Shown here in pieces: positions 1-5,889 of a stretch of 9,126 nucleotides of DNA. Numbering within the stretch: the stretch's first letter is position 1; each line of letters begins with the position of its first letter. The notes under the pieces were generated by a model, which saw only the letters and a program-made list of their open reading frames with translations, ran no database searches and had not been told where the DNA came from. The position numbers were made by a program, and so were the translations under genes. This DNA comes from JBHPHA01 sp042569905 (GTDB lineage: Bacteria > Patescibacteriota > Minisyncoccia > Moranbacterales > UBA9337): the NCBI GenBank assembly GCA_042569905.1, contig JBHPHA010000030.1, forward strand, positions 1 to 9,126. Reading direction: 5' to 3'.

Positions 1-75
1 TTTTAATCTCAAAGAACAATTCAACTTTTTAAAAGTTCTACTTAGCTTATACCAAAAAAGGCAACTTGTCCATAC

Positions 76-110
76 AAAAAAAGTCGCTCACTATTTTATA
101 GTAAGCGACT
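76..110 (-). terminator. Rho-independent terminator of the small membrane protein pair
   Basis: Read on the minus strand, a 12-bp stem (arms 99-110 and 82-93, one T.G wobble) closes a 5-base loop and runs into a T-rich tail (complement of the A tract 76-82). It lies 29 bases beyond the stop codon at 139, as expected for the end of the minus-strand unit 456-779/139-408. Confidence 0.88.
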
Positions 111-138
111 CAGGACTCTCAGCCCCTCTTAAGTCCTA

Positions 139-408
139 TTAAATTCGTTTAAAAGCATATATAAATACCATGGACCCTAAAAAGCCTGCAATGCGCGGAC
201 CAATATGGAGATCCCTAAAGATATTAGGAGCGTTTTCAAGACTAACCCCTAACATATTCATCACACCGATGAATATAACCATACCAAGCGCAATCCACAC
301 CGACCTATATTCACTAAAATACCTATCTACAAGTGTGTATGCTAATAAACCCAATAATCCAGTTACTACACCCAGCACAAACTCACCAACAATAGCAGTA
401 AATTCCAT
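139..408 (-). CDS. Small three-helix membrane protein, unknown function
   Basis: This is an 89-residue hydrophobic protein I do not recognise as a named family. It shows about three membrane segments, near residues 5-27, 36-54 and 71-86. Between the second and third is a short polar loop holding G54, L57 and P61. There is no signal peptidase site, and the protein ends in a short basic tail (FKRI). The start is supported by an AAGGA SD sequence 8 bases upstream. It lies 47 bases downstream of another small membrane protein on the same strand, which has similar length, hydropathy and loop residues, so the two look like an operon and perhaps diverged paralogues. A terminator follows directly. 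Being real is well supported by SD, terminator and membrane pattern; the role is unknown. A holin-like or envelope accessory protein is possible but not shown. Confidence 0.72.
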   Translation of the reverse strand: MEFTAIVGEFVLGVVTGLLGLLAYTLVDRYFSEYRSVWIALGMVIFIGVMNMLGVSLENAPNIFRDLHIGPRIAGFLGSMVFIYAFKRI

Positions 409-455
409 TTTTAACGTCCTTTTTTAAATAGATAGATTTACATTAACTAAATATT

Positions 456-779
456 TCAACTATCTTCACCTCTTTCAATATCCTCTTTTTTCTTTTTCCA
501 TTTCCACAATTCATCCATAACAACGAAAGTTACCATGAACATCATTCCTGCAACCGTCTGCTCCAAGGACTGTACGCTAATCACCTTCGTGAAATCAGGA
601 AACTCCGTAAGGTGAATACCTACAATCTCCAGCATAGCCAAGGATCCCATTAAATATAAAAGTAAGGATGCTAACCTAAACCCGACATAATCAAAAAATG
701 CAATCATAGCTCCAAGAATAAGTCCACACAAAATTCCGTCAACCAATCCATATCCCAATTGAACCCAAATACTAGTCAT
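456..779 (-). CDS. Small membrane protein with charged C-terminal tail, unknown function
   Basis: This 107-residue protein has about three membrane segments, near residues 10-30, 36-55 and 74-90. After the last segment comes a highly charged, Lys-rich then acidic tail (residues 92-107), probably cytoplasmic. The loop before the last helix holds G54, L57 and P61 at the same residue numbers as in the 89-residue neighbour downstream. The start is supported by a strong purine-rich SD sequence (AAGGGGGA) 4 bases upstream of the ATG, and the gene ends with TGA. It is the first gene of a two-gene minus-strand unit and is transcribed divergently from the flippase gene across a 90-base gap. I cannot assign a function. 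The coding call is good because of the SD and the clean membrane pattern. Confidence 0.75.
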   Translation of the reverse strand: MTSIWVQLGYGLVDGILCGLILGAMIAFFDYVGFRLASLLLYLMGSLAMLEIVGIHLTEFPDFTKVISVQSLEQTVAGMMFMVTFVVMDELWKWKKKKEDIERGEDS

Positions 780-783
780 ACTG

Positions 784-790
784 TCCCCCT
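784..790 (-). promoter_or_regulatory. Strong Shine-Dalgarno for the 107-residue membrane protein
   Basis: On the minus strand AGGGGGA sits 4 bases before the ATG at 779. It fixes the start of this small gene and contrasts with the missing SD of the divergent flippase gene. Confidence 0.7.
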
Positions 791-814
791 TTTTATTCTT
801 TTTTCAAGTTAACT

Positions 815-844
815 ATGCTAAAATTAGTACAGAAATACTAACAA
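815..844 (-). promoter_or_regulatory. Candidate promoter for the small membrane protein operon
   Basis: On the minus strand TTGTTA (839-844) and TAGCAT (815-820) are 18 bases apart, each matching four of six sigma70 consensus bases. The site lies 36 bases upstream of the first gene of the operon. It overlaps the candidate plus-strand promoter for the flippase. The match is weak and the region is AT-rich, so chance is a real alternative. Confidence 0.25.
816..824 (+). promoter_or_regulatory. Candidate extended -10 element upstream of the flippase gene
   Basis: TGCTAAAAT matches an extended -10 (TG-N-TAAAAT), with no convincing -35 box before it. It would give a leader of about 40 bases without an SD. 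A second possible -10, TATACT at 855-860, lies only 9 bases before the ATG and would give an almost leaderless transcript. The sequence alone does not decide between them. Confidence 0.28.
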
Positions 845-869
845 ATAAAGCTAATATACTCTTAAATAA

Positions 870-2360
870 ATGTCAATCAAAAAACAACACATAGTAAAGT
901 CGGTTTTCTGGCTCACCTTATCAGAGATTATCTACAATATCTCGGGGTATATTATTCATTCTGGAGTAGGAAGAATTCTTGGACCTGAAAACTACGGGAG
1001 ATATGGTCTTGTAATTACTCTTACAACAATGATTATTATTCTGATTGGAAATGGAATTCCAACTGCAATGAGCAAATTTCTCAGTGAAGTTTTTGACAAG
1101 AACCCTGCCATGGTTAGCGTAATCAAAAAACAAGCTCTAAAGCTTCAAGCAGTTCTTGTTGGGGCAATCACTGCAATATTCTTTTTACTAGCACCATACA
1201 CAGCTTCTGCGCTTGGAGATCCGAGCCTTACTTCTTTATTCAGGCTCTCAACTCTTATTATTCCGGCTTTCGCAGCAGCCTCTTTCTATTTCTACTATTT
1301 CACAGGGATTCATCAGTTTAATATTCAAGCAATTCTCAAAACTATTCGATCATTATCTAGAGTTGTTTTCATTCTTCTTTTGGCCTGGGTACTTAAAGTT
1401 GAAGGATCGATTCTAGGATATGTCCTTGCTCCATTTTTCGTCTTCATTATTGCTTTTGGAATAGATAAAATAAAAATTGCGCCTGCCCTAAAGCTGGCTC
1501 AGTCTGAATCAAAAACGGTCTCCCGAAAAAATGATTTTCATTGGAAAAAACTAGTTAATTACGCCTGGCCAATGACATTATTCATGCTTTTTTATGAAAT
1601 AATGATTTCAATTGATTTGTATATGGTCAAAAGCATTCTCTCTGACGATTATCTAACTGGGATATATAACGGAGCTCTAACCGTGGGACGAATCCCCTAC
1701 TTCCTTTTTTATGCACTCACCATCGTACTCCTACCAACAATCTCCAAAACCACTTCCGAAAAAAATGATGAGGAAACAAAATCAGTCGTCTCACAAGCAT
1801 TAAGATTAATGGCGATACTGCTGCCACCTACAGCAATTTTGATGAGTATTTTTTCTGGCCCTACAATTGCGCTTTTCTATGGATCAGAGTACTCCCAGGC
1901 TGCACAAACAATGCAAATACTTGTCATAGGAATGAGCTGCTTAACAATTTTCTACGTCCTTAGTTTTGCAATCAATGGAGCCGGTAAGGTTAAAATTCCG
2001 ATGTGGATTGCTTTTTCTGGAATGATTTTAAATATAATCCTAAATTATTTTATGATCCATAAATTCGGAATAACAGGAGCTGCAATCTCAACCACTCTAA
2101 CTTCGCTATTAGTAATGCTCTTTGGGCTATACGTCACCAAAAAAGAATTTGGGGTGACACTAAGAATACTTTCACTACTAAAAATAATGCTAGCCTCAAT
2201 TATTCTATATTTCACGTCCACTCTATTTCCACAAAGCCAGCACATGTTTATAGTATGGTCATTGATTTTAATCATTCTGTATTTTATAATTCTATATATA
2301 CTCAAAGAGTTTTCAAATAAGGATTTTGGTTTAATAAAAAAATTAATAAAAAAACAATAA
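870..2360 (+). CDS. Polysaccharide flippase, Wzx/MOP superfamily
   Basis: This 496-residue polytopic protein belongs to the oligosaccharide/polysaccharide flippase branch of the MOP (MATE-like) superfamily. Such proteins move undecaprenyl-linked glycans from the inner to the outer face of the plasma membrane. About 14 membrane helices are visible, matching the family in number and length. Family signatures include R35-LGPxxYGxYGL near residues 35-47. The seventh-helix region around residues 245-290 has D249, the G-x-Y element at 264-266 and the LLP turn at 287-289. N388 and N392 precede the G-x-x-G-A-A element at 400-405. The N-terminus (MSIKKQHIVKS) is typical, so the ATG is likely right although no SD precedes it. 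The stop codon shares one base with the start of the secreted beta-helix gene, giving a coupled pair. Family-level identity is near certain; the substrate cannot be read from sequence. Confidence 0.93.
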   Translation: MSIKKQHIVKSVFWLTLSEIIYNISGYIIHSGVGRILGPENYGRYGLVITLTTMIIILIGNGIPTAMSKFLSEVFDKNPAMVSVIKKQALKLQAVLVGAITAIFFLLAPYTASALGDPSLTSLFRLSTLIIPAFAAASFYFYYFTGIHQFNIQAILKTIRSLSRVVFILLLAWVLKVEGSILGYVLAPFFVFIIAFGIDKIKIAPALKLAQSESKTVSRKNDFHWKKLVNYAWPMTLFMLFYEIMISIDLYMVKSILSDDYLTGIYNGALTVGRIPYFLFYALTIVLLPTISKTTSEKNDEETKSVVSQALRLMAILLPPTAILMSIFSGPTIALFYGSEYSQAAQTMQILVIGMSCLTIFYVLSFAINGAGKVKIPMWIAFSGMILNIILNYFMIHKFGITGAAISTTLTSLLVMLFGLYVTKKEFGVTLRILSLLKIMLASIILYFTSTLFPQSQHMFIVWSLILIILYFIILYILKEFSNKDFGLIKKLIKKQ

Positions 2361-3310
2361 TGAAGTACTCACTAAGATTATTACTAGCATTGCTTGTACT
2401 AATTTCATTCTCATCCAACACTGCGAGTGCAGCAAGTTATGATGCATATGTGGATGACAGCAACGATACGGGCATCGAAGACGGAACAAGAGCTAATCCA
2501 TATAACACAATCATGGAAGCGGTGGATGCAGTAGCAGAAAACAGTAGGAATTACAGAAGAATTTACGTCTCTAAAGGAGAGTATGAAGAAAAAGTTGTGC
2601 TAGGAGATTACGTCAAGCTTTATGGAAAACACAGAAATGATGTAACTATTGATGGCGATGACGAATATTACACTGTAAAAATGAAAGATCATACTCTTTT
2701 AAAAAATGTTACAATCAATAAAGGAAGAAGAGGGATTTTAGTTGATGAAAACTCAAGAGCATCTATTAAAAAAGTAAAGGTAAAAAAATCTGATAAAATC
2801 GGGATAGAAATTCTAAAGTCAAAAACAAACAAAAGCGAAAGAGTTACAATAACAGACTCAAAAATATATAAGAGCGATGGAAAAGGGCTCTATATTAAAA
2901 AAGGAATTGTGGAGATTGAAGATAGTGAGGTGTATGAAAATGACGAAGAAGGAATTGATCTTCGATCTGGAGTTGAAGGAAAAATATCCAACAATGAAAT
3001 CTATGAAAATGGAGAAAGTGGGATTGAAATCGTTGTGAATAAGTCTGATATGAAAATTAGCAATAACACAATTGAAAAAAATAAAACCAGCGGTATTAGC
3101 GTTCAATACTACAAGCACAAAACAAAAGAAGGTGACATTGTTATCAAGAGAAATGATATGACCACTAATGACAAGTACGGGATTAAATGTGGAAGACCTA
3201 GTGGTGGATATGTTGATTCATCATACTGGAGTGAAAACATAAGCCTCTCAGAAAACGTCAACACCGATAATCTTCTTGGAAAATACTACACGGACTGCTA
3301 TTTCCAATAA
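2360..3310 (+). CDS. Secreted right-handed beta-helix protein (DUF1565/pectate-lyase-like)
   Basis: This 316-residue protein starts with a clear Sec signal peptide: K2 and R6, a hydrophobic core at 7-17 and an A22-S23-A24 cleavage site, so the mature protein should begin near A25. Residues 28-100 match the DUF1565 pattern (VDDSNDTG, DGTRANPYNTI, then IYVSKGEY, VKLYG and VTIDG). Residues 110-277 form parallel beta-helix rungs marked by a G-(I/L)-x-(V/I/L/C) ladder at G125, G148, G176, G198, G221, G245 and G274, with Asn-rich turns such as SNNEIYEN and SNNTIEKN. C277 and C313 are the only cysteines and could form a disulfide. No C-terminal anchor or sorting signal is visible. The ATG overlaps the flippase stop (TAATG) and no SD is seen, so translation is probably coupled to the flippase. 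It may bind or cleave a carbohydrate at the cell surface, but I see no catalytic site that proves lyase or hydrolase activity. Confidence 0.9.
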   Translation: MKYSLRLLLALLVLISFSSNTASAASYDAYVDDSNDTGIEDGTRANPYNTIMEAVDAVAENSRNYRRIYVSKGEYEEKVVLGDYVKLYGKHRNDVTIDGDDEYYTVKMKDHTLLKNVTINKGRRGILVDENSRASIKKVKVKKSDKIGIEILKSKTNKSERVTITDSKIYKSDGKGLYIKKGIVEIEDSEVYENDEEGIDLRSGVEGKISNNEIYENGESGIEIVVNKSDMKISNNTIEKNKTSGISVQYYKHKTKEGDIVIKRNDMTTNDKYGIKCGRPSGGYVDSSYWSENISLSENVNTDNLLGKYYTDCYFQ

Positions 3311-3324
3311 TTACAAAATACTTT

Positions 3325-3356
3325 AAAAACCACTCGCGCTAGCCGAGTGGTTTTTT
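3325..3356 (+). terminator. Rho-independent terminator after the flippase/beta-helix pair
   Basis: A perfect 12-bp stem (arms 3325-3336 and 3344-3355; AAAAACCACTCG with its complement) closes a 7-base loop and ends in six T. It lies 14 bases after the stop codon. The A-rich 5' arm means it could also work in the opposite direction. Confidence 0.92.
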
Positions 3357-3362
3357 AGATAC

Positions 3363-3395
3363 AAAAAAATTCCGTAAGATTTTTCTTACGGAATT
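3363..3395 (-). terminator. Rho-independent terminator of the rdgB-like gene
   Basis: On the minus strand a perfect 12-bp stem (arms 3384-3395 and 3368-3379, AATTCCGTAAGA type) closes a 4-base loop and runs into a T7 tail (complement of A 3363-3369). It lies 16 bases beyond the stop of the minus-strand gene. With the neighbouring plus-strand terminator it separates the two converging units. Confidence 0.9.
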
Positions 3396-3411
3396 CATAA
3401 ACACTTTCTTT

Positions 3412-3999
3412 TTATTTTTTAATCTTCAACAGGATCCTCCTAACACCAACTCCCCTGTGCCCAAATTGATCTAGTTCTAATTGACTAAATTGAGAAAAAG
3501 TTTTTACTAGTCGTGGGTAGTAAAAAATAGGATCGTAACCAAACCAATTCTCAGAGGGTGAAGGAGCAATTATTCTCCCTCGTGTATTGACCTGAGAGGT
3601 ATATACACCTCTCTTAGGACAACATAATACCACTGCTCCAATATAACTAGCTACCCTTTTCTCATCAGGCACAGACTCTAGTTTTTCAATCAAAGAATAG
3701 CAACGATCTTCATCGCTTCCATTCATCCATCTTCTTGAGAAAACACCAGGAAAATCTCCGCCTAATGCATCTACAAAGATACCAAAATCATCAGACAACG
3801 CTGGCATTTTAGCTAACTTCGAGAAAAACGTCGCCTTCTTTACAGCGTTTTCCATTACTGTAGGCTGATCCTCTTCCACATCATCATCTATCTCCAAATC
3901 ATCTAATGAATACAAATTAAAGTCACCTTCAATTTGAGCGAAAACATTTTTAAATTGTTGAAGCTTACTCGGATTGCTGGTTGCAATTAAAATATCCAA
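3412..3999 (-). CDS. rdgB: Divergent RdgB/HAM1-family non-canonical purine NTP pyrophosphatase
   Basis: This 195-residue cytosolic protein has the length and motif order of the ITPase/RdgB/HAM1 family, which hydrolyses dITP, ITP and XTP to monophosphate and PPi to keep damaged purines out of DNA and RNA. Visible motifs are T7-S-N-P-S-K12, E50-N-A with K54/K55, S69-D-D71-FG followed by VDAL and P84-G85, S88-R-R90, F153-GYDPIF159 and H181-R182-G. Several conserved positions differ from E. coli RdgB. The Ser of DDSG is F72, and the Lys five residues before the His of SHR is L176. The Glu of the AEL element is Q170, and the Ser of SHR is G180. The start is TTG, chosen because a strong SD (AGGAG) lies 6 bases upstream and the family begins this way; no in-frame ATG fits. 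It has its own promoter and terminator. Family is nearly certain; normal substrate range is not. Confidence 0.92.
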   Translation of the reverse strand: MDILIATSNPSKLQQFKNVFAQIEGDFNLYSLDDLEIDDDVEEDQPTVMENAVKKATFFSKLAKMPALSDDFGIFVDALGGDFPGVFSRRWMNGSDEDRCYSLIEKLESVPDEKRVASYIGAVVLCCPKRGVYTSQVNTRGRIIAPSPSENWFGYDPIFYYPRLVKTFSQFSQLELDQFGHRGVGVRRILLKIKK

Positions 4000-4004
4000 A
4001 CTTA

Positions 4005-4013
4005 TCTCCTTTT
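4005..4013 (-). promoter_or_regulatory. Shine-Dalgarno that fixes the TTG start of the rdgB-like gene
   Basis: On the minus strand AAAAGGAGA precedes the TTG codon with a 6-base gap after AGGAG. This is close to ideal and is the main reason to accept TTG as the start. Confidence 0.85.
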
Positions 4014-4039
4014 GAGTTTTAATAAAAGATTCCTAATAC

Positions 4040-4060
4040 AACAACGTATAATACATTGTT
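4040..4060. promoter_or_regulatory. Operator-like 21-bp dyad covering the rdgB -10 box
   Basis: On the minus strand the sequence is AACAATGTAT-T-ATACGTTGTT (4060 to 4040). Nine of ten arm positions are self-complementary around a single central base; the exception pairs T with G. The -10 box TATTAT at 4048-4053 lies inside it. The arrangement fits a dimeric repressor site, but no regulator is encoded nearby, so this is inference from symmetry and position. Confidence 0.4.
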
Positions 4061-4076
4061 AGGATTTAAAAGTCAA
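4048..4076 (-). promoter_or_regulatory. Near-consensus sigma70 promoter of the rdgB-like gene
   Basis: On the minus strand TTGACT (4071-4076) and TATTAT (4048-4053) are separated by exactly 17 bases, five of six matches in each box. The predicted start near 4041 gives a leader of about 40 bases that includes the strong SD. The -35 box begins only 10 bases after the stop codon of the upstream gene. Confidence 0.75.
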
Positions 4077-4086
4077 GTATTTTCAG

Positions 4087-5820
4087 TTAGAAAACTTCTT
4101 TCCACTTAAAGCGCCTTGCGTAAGAGTCTTCATCCTCTACTTCTGATTCTCTAAAAATATTCTCTGAATCAACATCGTTATCAGTTATTCTATCCTCCTT
4201 TGGCTTCAATTTAAACACGCTTAATGTTCCAAATTCTTTTTTAGAAATAAAGTCATAGTTTTCACCATATTTAATTTCAAAAGGCTCTAAATTAGATTGA
4301 GTTCTGAGTATTAAAAAGTAATTAGCATTTCTATAAATCGTCGTATTTGAAACAGAATCACGCAAGACACCTCTTTCATCCAACAGATACGCGAAAGCCC
4401 TGTGAAACTCATTCTGACCCTTGTAGAGTATAGGGTACTTATTTGATTCATATTGTTCACTTAAGTAATCCACTATTGTATTTTGCTGCTCCAATGTGAT
4501 TCTAGTTTTTTGCTTCATTATTCTATCATGTTCAACCTTCACATTATCACTCTTAGTTAACTTAAGTTCATTGAAAAATTTTAAAACAAAAAATAAATTA
4601 AGAATTATCAGTAATGCAGTCAGTAAAATTCCAATCTTAGTGTTTTTCTTAATTCTTACCAATCTCTCCAATATTAATCCAAAAAATACAAATGGAATTA
4701 CACATGAGACCAAGAAAAATCTAGGAGACAGATCAAATGCTAGTGGCGTAAATACTAGAAAACTAATAACAAATAGAATAGTGCTGAGCGCCAAGAAATC
4801 TTTTTTCGCAACTTCCCTCTCCCTAAACAACCTCATCACAAGCAAGACCAAACCTAATGATATAAATATGAAAAATAATCCTCCATAAATAAGATGGTCC
4901 CTACAATATCTATCGCATTTTATGTCATAACCAGTCTCATCCTTCCTAAAAGAAGGCAGTTGCCCTTCCTGATAACCCGTCATCATTATTCCATATCCCA
5001 ATGAATGCTCTGAGTAATTTTTAACAACTTTTTCAATAAAATTCTGGTCACTCTCTTCTGATTTATCAAAAACAGCTTTCATAAATTGATCAAAATTATC
5101 ACCACCTGTTTTAACTTCATTAATCAGCATTGGAACATTAAGTAATAAGAATAATGCAATTGCTGCAGCCCAGAATTTAAACTGTATCTTTGGTCGTTTG
5201 TATGCCAGAAAAATAACGCTAACAATTGACACAACGATCAGACTCATAAAATGAAGCTGAAATAAAATCCCAAAAAATAATGCGCATACGACTAACCAAT
5301 AACCATTTCTGGTTTCATTTTTATCCACCAACCGCAATAGAGAATAGAGACTAATCGTGACAAAAAATGGAATGAAATTTGGATTCCAAGAGAACCGAGA
5401 ATACGTAATAAAGAATAATGAAACTGCAAAAATAGACAGTAGTAATAGTGACACTTCCCTACTGAAATATCGTCTAAACAAGAAAAATGTGACAACTATA
5501 GATAGAATTGAAAAAAACAATACACTGTACGCAGAACCAACCACACTATCACCCACCAAGAAAGATGAGACGTACTCCATATAATAAGAGGCTGGACCTA
5601 GTCTGAGACGAGTTCCTGCTGCACGAGGACCCAAAAGAGGCAAATCTCCAACGCCACCATTCATGGCCTCATCGATAACAATAGCATCCCGAGCTTGATC
5701 AAGTTCAAAATGAAGCCATGGGGAAAAATTATAAGAACGTAAAAAAATACCTACAAGCAAAATCAATATAAAAAACCAAAAAGTTTTCGTCCTAATAAGA
5801 TTATTCATTTTTTTATTCAT
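4087..5820 (-). CDS. GT-C membrane glycosyltransferase, GT39/PMT-like
   Basis: This 577-residue polytopic protein is predicted to transfer a sugar from a polyprenyl-phosphate donor on the outer face of the membrane. About 10-11 helices span residues 12-416. The first extracytoplasmic loop carries E39-L-D41-QARD45, the acidic motif expected of GT-C enzymes. It is followed by LLGP (62-65) and LGPASYYMEY (74-83), a pattern of the GT39-like subfamily, and by R142-FSWNPNFIPFF (142-153). A C302/C306 pair lies in the long loop at residues 235-308. Residues 420-577 form a soluble domain ending in an acidic stretch (about 541-566), probably extracytoplasmic. No SD precedes the ATG; a second ATG at codon 5 is an alternative start. 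No terminator follows, so transcription may run into the rdgB-like gene. Acceptor and sugar are unknown. Superfamily level is secure; family number less so. Confidence 0.82.
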   Translation of the reverse strand: MNKKMNNLIRTKTFWFFILILLVGIFLRSYNFSPWLHFELDQARDAIVIDEAMNGGVGDLPLLGPRAAGTRLRLGPASYYMEYVSSFLVGDSVVGSAYSVLFFSILSIVVTFFLFRRYFSREVSLLLLSIFAVSLFFITYSRFSWNPNFIPFFVTISLYSLLRLVDKNETRNGYWLVVCALFFGILFQLHFMSLIVVSIVSVIFLAYKRPKIQFKFWAAAIALFLLLNVPMLINEVKTGGDNFDQFMKAVFDKSEESDQNFIEKVVKNYSEHSLGYGIMMTGYQEGQLPSFRKDETGYDIKCDRYCRDHLIYGGLFFIFISLGLVLLVMRLFREREVAKKDFLALSTILFVISFLVFTPLAFDLSPRFFLVSCVIPFVFFGLILERLVRIKKNTKIGILLTALLIILNLFFVLKFFNELKLTKSDNVKVEHDRIMKQKTRITLEQQNTIVDYLSEQYESNKYPILYKGQNEFHRAFAYLLDERGVLRDSVSNTTIYRNANYFLILRTQSNLEPFEIKYGENYDFISKKEFGTLSVFKLKPKEDRITDNDVDSENIFRESEVEDEDSYARRFKWKEVF

Positions 5821-5841
5821 ATTTACTTTATTAAATTTAAT

Positions 5842-5869
5842 ATAATATCTTCAATTTAAAATATGAGAA
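5842..5869 (-). promoter_or_regulatory. Candidate promoter for the 577-residue GT-C gene
   Basis: On the minus strand TTCTCA (5864-5869) and TATTAT (5842-5847) are 16 bases apart, giving a predicted leader of about 14 bases without an SD. It lies in the 69-base gap behind the upstream GT-C gene. The AT-rich context lowers confidence, and read-through from upstream is an alternative. Confidence 0.35.
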
Positions 5870-5889
5870 CAACAAATTACAAAAACATA

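Noticed and set aside
23..37. Perfect short palindrome AACTTTT-T-AAAAGTT
   Set aside because: It is only A/T-rich with 7-bp arms, has no T tract or neighbouring gene end in view, and is expected by chance in this composition.
2..142. Plus-strand frame open from the left edge for 46 codons, as if the 3' end of an upstream gene
   Set aside because: It runs straight through the minus-strand terminator hairpin and ends next to the stop of the minus-strand gene. The sequence gives no recognisable domain end, so chance is likelier.
170..427. Plus-strand 85-codon frame opposite the 89-residue membrane protein
   Set aside because: It is antisense to a gene with SD, terminator and membrane pattern; the product is unordered and has no SD.
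2858..3118. Minus-strand 86-codon hydrophobic frame inside the beta-helix gene
   Set aside because: Phe/Ile-rich antisense readings are expected opposite Lys/Glu/Asn-rich coding DNA; no SD or context.
2700..3200. DNA repeats or CRISPR-like array within the beta-helix gene
   Set aside because: The periodicity is at protein level (22-29 residue rungs) and the DNA units are not near-identical, so it is a coding repeat fold and not an array.
4047..4052. Plus-strand TATAAT hexamer as a promoter
   Set aside because: It has no -35 partner and no plus-strand gene downstream; it reflects the symmetry of the minus-strand -10 region.
4496..4888. Plus-strand 130-codon frame inside the 577-residue GT-C gene
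   Set aside because: It lies antisense within a well-supported family member and shows no domain or SD; a shadow of the real gene.
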